A stretch of DNA of 64,000 nt, from contig NW_027469316.1 of NCBI RefSeq assembly GCF_051020765.1, positions 62,001-126,000 on the forward strand, read 5' to 3'. Origin of the DNA: Lasioglossum baleicum. Taxonomy: Eukaryota > Arthropoda > Insecta > Hymenoptera > Halictidae. Positions within the stretch are counted from its first letter, which is position 1. Each line of letters begins with the position of its first letter. This document shows, in pieces, positions 61,921-64,000 of the stretch. Below the pieces are notes generated by a model. The model worked only from the letters and a program-made list of their open reading frames with translations, did not search any database and was not told where the DNA came from. The translations under genes and the position numbers were made by a program.

Positions 61921-64000
61921 GTAGGATATGAGTTAGGCGTTATGCGTTATGCGATATGCGTTATGCGTTATGCGTTATGCGTTATGCGTTGTGCGTTATG
62001 CGTTATGTGTTATGGATTTGCGTTATGCGTTATGCGTTGTGCCTTATGCGTTATGCGTTATGCGTTATGCGTTATGCGTTATGCGTTATGGGCTCTGCGT
62101 TGTGCGTTATGCGTTATGAGTTATGCGATATGCGTTATGGGTTATGCGTTATGTGTTATGGGCTCTGCGTTATGCGTTGTGCGTTATGCGTTATGCGTTA
62201 TGCGTTATGCGTTGTGCGTTGTGCATTGTGCGTTGTGCGTTGTGCGTTATGCGTTATGCGTTATGCGTTATGCGTTATGCGTTATGCGTTATGCGTTATG
62301 CGTTATGCGGTATGCGTTATGCGTTGTGCGTTGTGCGTTGTGCGTTGTGCGTTATGCGTTATGCGTTATGCGTTATGCGTTATGCGTTATGCGTTATGCG
62401 TTATGCGTTATGCGTTATGCGTTATGCGTTATGCGTTATGCGTTATGCGTTATGCGTTATGCGTTATGCGTTATGCGTTATGCGTTATGCGTTATGCGTT
62501 ATGCGTTATGCGTTATGCGTTATGCGTTATGCGTTATGCGTTATGCGTTATGCGTTATGCGTTATGCGTTATGCGTTATGCGTTATGTGTTATGCGTTAT
62601 GCGTTATGCGTTATGCGTTATGCGTTATGTGTTATGGATTTGCGTTATGCGTTATGCGTTATGCGTTGTGCCTTATGCGTTATGCGTTATGCGTTATGCG
62701 TTATGCGTTATGCGTTATGCGTTATGGGCTCTGCGTTGTGCGTTATGCGTTATGAGTTATGCGATATGCGTTATGGGTTATGCGTTATGTGTTATGGGCT
62801 CTGCGTTATGCGTTGTGCGTTATGCGTTATGCGTTATGCGTTATGCGTTATGCGTTGTGCGTTGTGCGTTGTGCGTTGTGCGTTGTGCGTTATGCGTTAT
62901 GCGTTATGCTTTATGCGTTATGCGTTATGCGTTATGCGTTATGCGTTATGCGTTATGCGTTATGCGTTATGCGTTATGCGTTATGCGTTATGCGTTATGC
63001 GTTATGCGTTATGCGTTATGCGTTATGCGTTATGCGTTATGCGTTATGCGTTATGCGTTATGCGTTATGCGTTATGCGTTATGCGTTATGCGTTATGCGT
63101 TATGCGTTATGCGTTATGCGTTATGCGTTATGCGTTATGCGTTATGCGTTATGCGTTATGCGTTATGCGTTATGCGTTATGCGTTATGCGTTATGCGTTA
63201 TGCGTTATGCGTTATGCGTTATGCGTTATGCGTTATGCGTTATGCGTTATGCGTTATGCGTTATGCGTTATGCGTTATGCGTTATGCGTTATGCGTTATG
63301 CGTTATGCGTTATGCGTTATGCGTTATGCGTTATGCGTTATGCGTTATGCGTTATGCGTTATGCGTTATGCGTTATGCGTTATGCGTTATGCGTTATGCG
63401 TTATGCGTTATGCGTTATGCGTTATGCGTTATGCGTTATGCGTTATGCGTTATGTGTTATGGATTTGCGTTGCGCGTTGTGCGTTATGCGTTATGCGTTA
63501 TGCGGTATGCGTTATGCGTTGTGCGTTATGCGTTATGCGTTATGCGTTGTGCGTTGTGCGTTGTGCGTTGTGCGTTGTGCGTTGTGCGTTATACGTTATG
63601 CGTTATGCGTTATGCGTTTGCGTTATGCGTTGTGCGTTGTGCGTTATGCGTTATGCGTTATGCGTTATGCGTTATGCGTTATGCGTTATGCGTTGTGCGT
63701 TGTGCGTTGTGCGTTGTGCGTTGTGCGTTGTGCGTTATACGTTATGCGTTATGCGTTTGCGTTATGCGTTGTGCGTTGTGCGTTATGCGTTATGCGTTAT
63801 GCGTTATGCGTTATGCGTTATGCGTTATGCGTTATGCGTTATGCGTTATGCGTTATGCGTTATGCGTTATGCGTTATGCGTTATGCGTTATGCGTTATGC
63901 GTTATGCGTTATGCGTTATGCGTTATGCGTTATGCGTTATGCGTTATGCGTTATGCGTTATGCGTTATGCGTTATGCGTTATGCGTTATGCGTTATGCGT
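61921..64000 (+). repeat. Dispersed duplication, copy 2, running off the window
   Basis: Marker B at 61921, M2a, M3b (62123), GTGCGTT run with GTGCATT near 62224 (the same rare unit as near 51779), ATGCGGT, run with a lone ATGTGTT, M2a, M3b (ATGCGAT near 62759), ATGCTTT (62906-62912), a perfect 77-unit run (62913-63451), M2b with GCGCGTT (63472-63478), and two GTGCGTT-ATACGTT motifs near 63.59 and 63.74 kb. It lacks the second 755-bp unit of copy 1. Canonical array continues to the window edge. Confidence 0.87.
62913..63451 (+). repeat. Perfect run of 77 ATGCGTT units
   Basis: 539 bp between ATGCTTT (62906-62912) and ATGTGTT at 63452. The corresponding run in the other copy (53210-53636) has 61 units, a difference of 16 whole units. 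Confidence 0.92.

Larger units (their letters stand above)
43..61937 (+). repeat. Type B marker family (GTGCGTT followed by GTAGGATATGAGTTAGG), 47 copies
   Basis: Same 17-bp marker, but preceded by GTGCGTT units and usually by ATGCGGT a few units earlier. Starts: 43, 1731, 2491, 3547, 5789, 6711, 7609, 8451, 11023, 11921, 12777, 16616, 18582, 19496, 19803, 20982, 21854, 22329, 28908, 29592, 30319, 31059, 34045, 36395, 37855, 38288, 38658, 39126, 40367, 41593, 42202, 42635, 43178, 43758, 44184, 45425, 46603, 48067, 48792, 49677, 50402, 51470, 54277, 56088, 59696, 60329 and 61921. It is the only marker type after 28.9 kb. Spacing ranges from 167 bp (from a preceding type A copy) to 3,608 bp and is widest near the right end. 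Confidence 0.95.
40015..63780 (+). repeat. GTGCGTT run ending in ATACGTT plus 6-bp unit, right part
   Basis: Five to nine GTGCGTT, then ATACGTT, one to three canonical units, usually a 6-bp TGCGTT, then a GTGCGTT pair. Copies near 40.05, 40.71, 41.02, 41.21, 45.09, 45.77, 46.05, 46.24, 53.78, 53.92, 55.60, 55.75, 57.51, 58.53, 59.26, 61.45, 63.59 and 63.74 kb. In the left part ATACGTT occurs 12 times (first at 3966, last near 20.20 kb), but there it is followed by GTGCGTT and sits just after a marker or a marker-like ATGCGAT. Confidence 0.83.
1..64000 (+). repeat. Heptanucleotide satellite array, unit ATGCGTT, open at both ends
   Basis: Every stretch of the window reads as ATGCGTT or a one- or two-base variant of it, always in the same orientation. 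The canonical unit is 43% GC and carries one CpG. The + strand is T- and G-rich (three T, two G, one A, one C per unit), so base skew is constant with no inversion. Common variants are GTGCGTT, GTGCCTT, ATGTGTT, ATGGATT, ATGGGCT, CTGCGTT, ATGAGTT, ATGCGAT, ATGGGTT, ATGCATT, ATGCGGT and ATACGTT. The 7-bp phase breaks at 6-bp TGCGTT units and at two 8-bp units. No non-repetitive DNA longer than a few bases occurs. Scale and higher-order structure fit eukaryotic heterochromatic satellite DNA (inference); the species cannot be read from it. Confidence 0.99.

Noticed and set aside
56123..61924. Open frame of 1,933 codons on the + strand (and others over 900 codons, e.g. 54312-59699 and 13655-17149)
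   Set aside because: The 7-bp unit has no stop in any + frame, and because 7 is not a multiple of 3 all three frames read the same heptapeptide MRYALCV. Frames stay open until a marker or ATGAGTT unit supplies a stop. There is no frame preference, no ribosome or promoter context, and 6-bp units shift frame freely.
1..64000. Genes on the minus strand
   Set aside because: The complementary unit AACGCAT gives TAA once every 21 bp in each minus frame, so no frame of useful length exists there.
1..64000. Telomere array
   Set aside because: The unit lacks the G-run typical of telomere repeats (e.g. TTTAGGG or TTAGGG), and the array has strong higher-order structure and segmental duplications. An unusual telomere cannot be fully excluded without chromosome-end data, but nothing here favours it.
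1..64000. CRISPR array
   Set aside because: There are no repeat-spacer units: the intervals between the recurrent 17-bp markers are themselves satellite, of very uneven length, with no unique spacers.
1..64000. Cyanobacterial short tandemly repeated heptamers (STRR elements)
   Set aside because: Bacterial heptamer repeats are short intergenic tracts. A 64-kb gene-free array with nested duplications does not fit a bacterial chromosome.
1..64000. Transposon or retroelement insertions
   Set aside because: No stretch departs from the 7-bp pattern for more than a few bases, so there is no inserted element, terminal repeat or target-site duplication.
1..64000. Hairpin, cruciform or G-quadruplex potential as a defining property
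   Set aside because: The + strand lacks complementary stretches longer than a few bases, apart from the single AACGCGTT and the short CATATG and ATGCAT palindromes, and GGG occurs only in ATGGGCT and ATGGGTT. Partial purine-pyrimidine alternation (six of seven bases) may allow some Z-DNA, but this cannot be judged from sequence alone.
1..64000. The whole array as a sequencing or assembly artefact
   Set aside because: Ordered cassettes, copy-specific private variants and whole-unit length differences between duplicates are not expected from polymerase slippage or basecalling noise. Individual copy numbers of pure runs and of the nearly exact 1,610-bp duplication could still be wrong.

Overview
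The whole 64,000-bp window is one uninterrupted satellite array built from a 7-bp unit, ATGCGTT on the + strand (AACGCAT on the other strand), about 9,100 units in a single orientation. The array enters at base 1 and is still running at base 64,000, so its true length is unknown and larger. I found no unique DNA: no protein gene, rRNA, tRNA, transposon, CRISPR array or promoter that I would defend. The long open frames on the + strand are an arithmetic by-product of a stop-free 7-bp unit. A tandem array of this size, with nested higher-order repeats, points to eukaryotic heterochromatin (centromeric, pericentromeric, subtelomeric, or a sex or accessory chromosome). The sequence itself does not identify the species.

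The array is highly structured. A limited vocabulary of variant units recurs in fixed orders, called cassettes here. Marker M1 is a 17-bp string, GTAGGATATGAGTTAGG, found 82 times. It comes in two types set by the unit before it: type A after ATGCTTT (35 copies) and type B after GTGCGTT (47 copies). M2 is ATGTGTT, ATGGATT, then a 6-bp unit TGCGTT. Form M2a leads on to GTGCCTT; form M2b leads to GTGCGTT pairs, ATGCGGT and then a type B marker. M3 is bracketed by ATGGGCT plus CTGCGTT pairs and contains ATGAGTT, ATGCGAT and ATGGGTT. Form M3a then has ATGCATT, ATGCGTT; form M3b has ATGCGTT, ATGTGTT. M4 holds two 6-bp TGCGTT units near GTGCGTT runs. Between cassettes lie perfect ATGCGTT runs, the longest I found being 104 units.

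Layout. 1-17.5 kb: marker-rich, with a tandem duplication of about 4.6 kb (5.82-10.44 and 10.44-about 15.06 kb) that itself contains a triplet higher-order repeat of about 0.85-0.9 kb. 17.5-22.2 kb: a second tandem duplication with a period of about 2.35 kb. 22.7-28.1 kb: the most homogeneous part, with only markers and a few variants between long perfect runs. 27-29 kb: a vocabulary switch; type A markers and M3a stop here and the right-hand form of M4 begins. 30-44 kb: a zone marked by ATGCCAT units, each making an NdeI-type CATATG. 31.8-33.9 kb: a 1.03-kb tandem dimer. 39.1-46.6 kb: two copies of a block of about 2.4 kb. 48.0-51.3 kb: a 1,610-bp tandem duplication. 51.5-64 kb: blocks with GTGCGTT runs ending in ATACGTT, and a collinear repeat of 51.5-54.3 kb at 61.9-64 kb.

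The copies of each duplicated block differ mostly by whole 7-bp steps in the perfect runs, while their point variants are largely preserved. This is what nested unequal exchange or slippage would produce. All large offsets were worked out by hand from cassette positions; a dot plot would settle exact boundaries.
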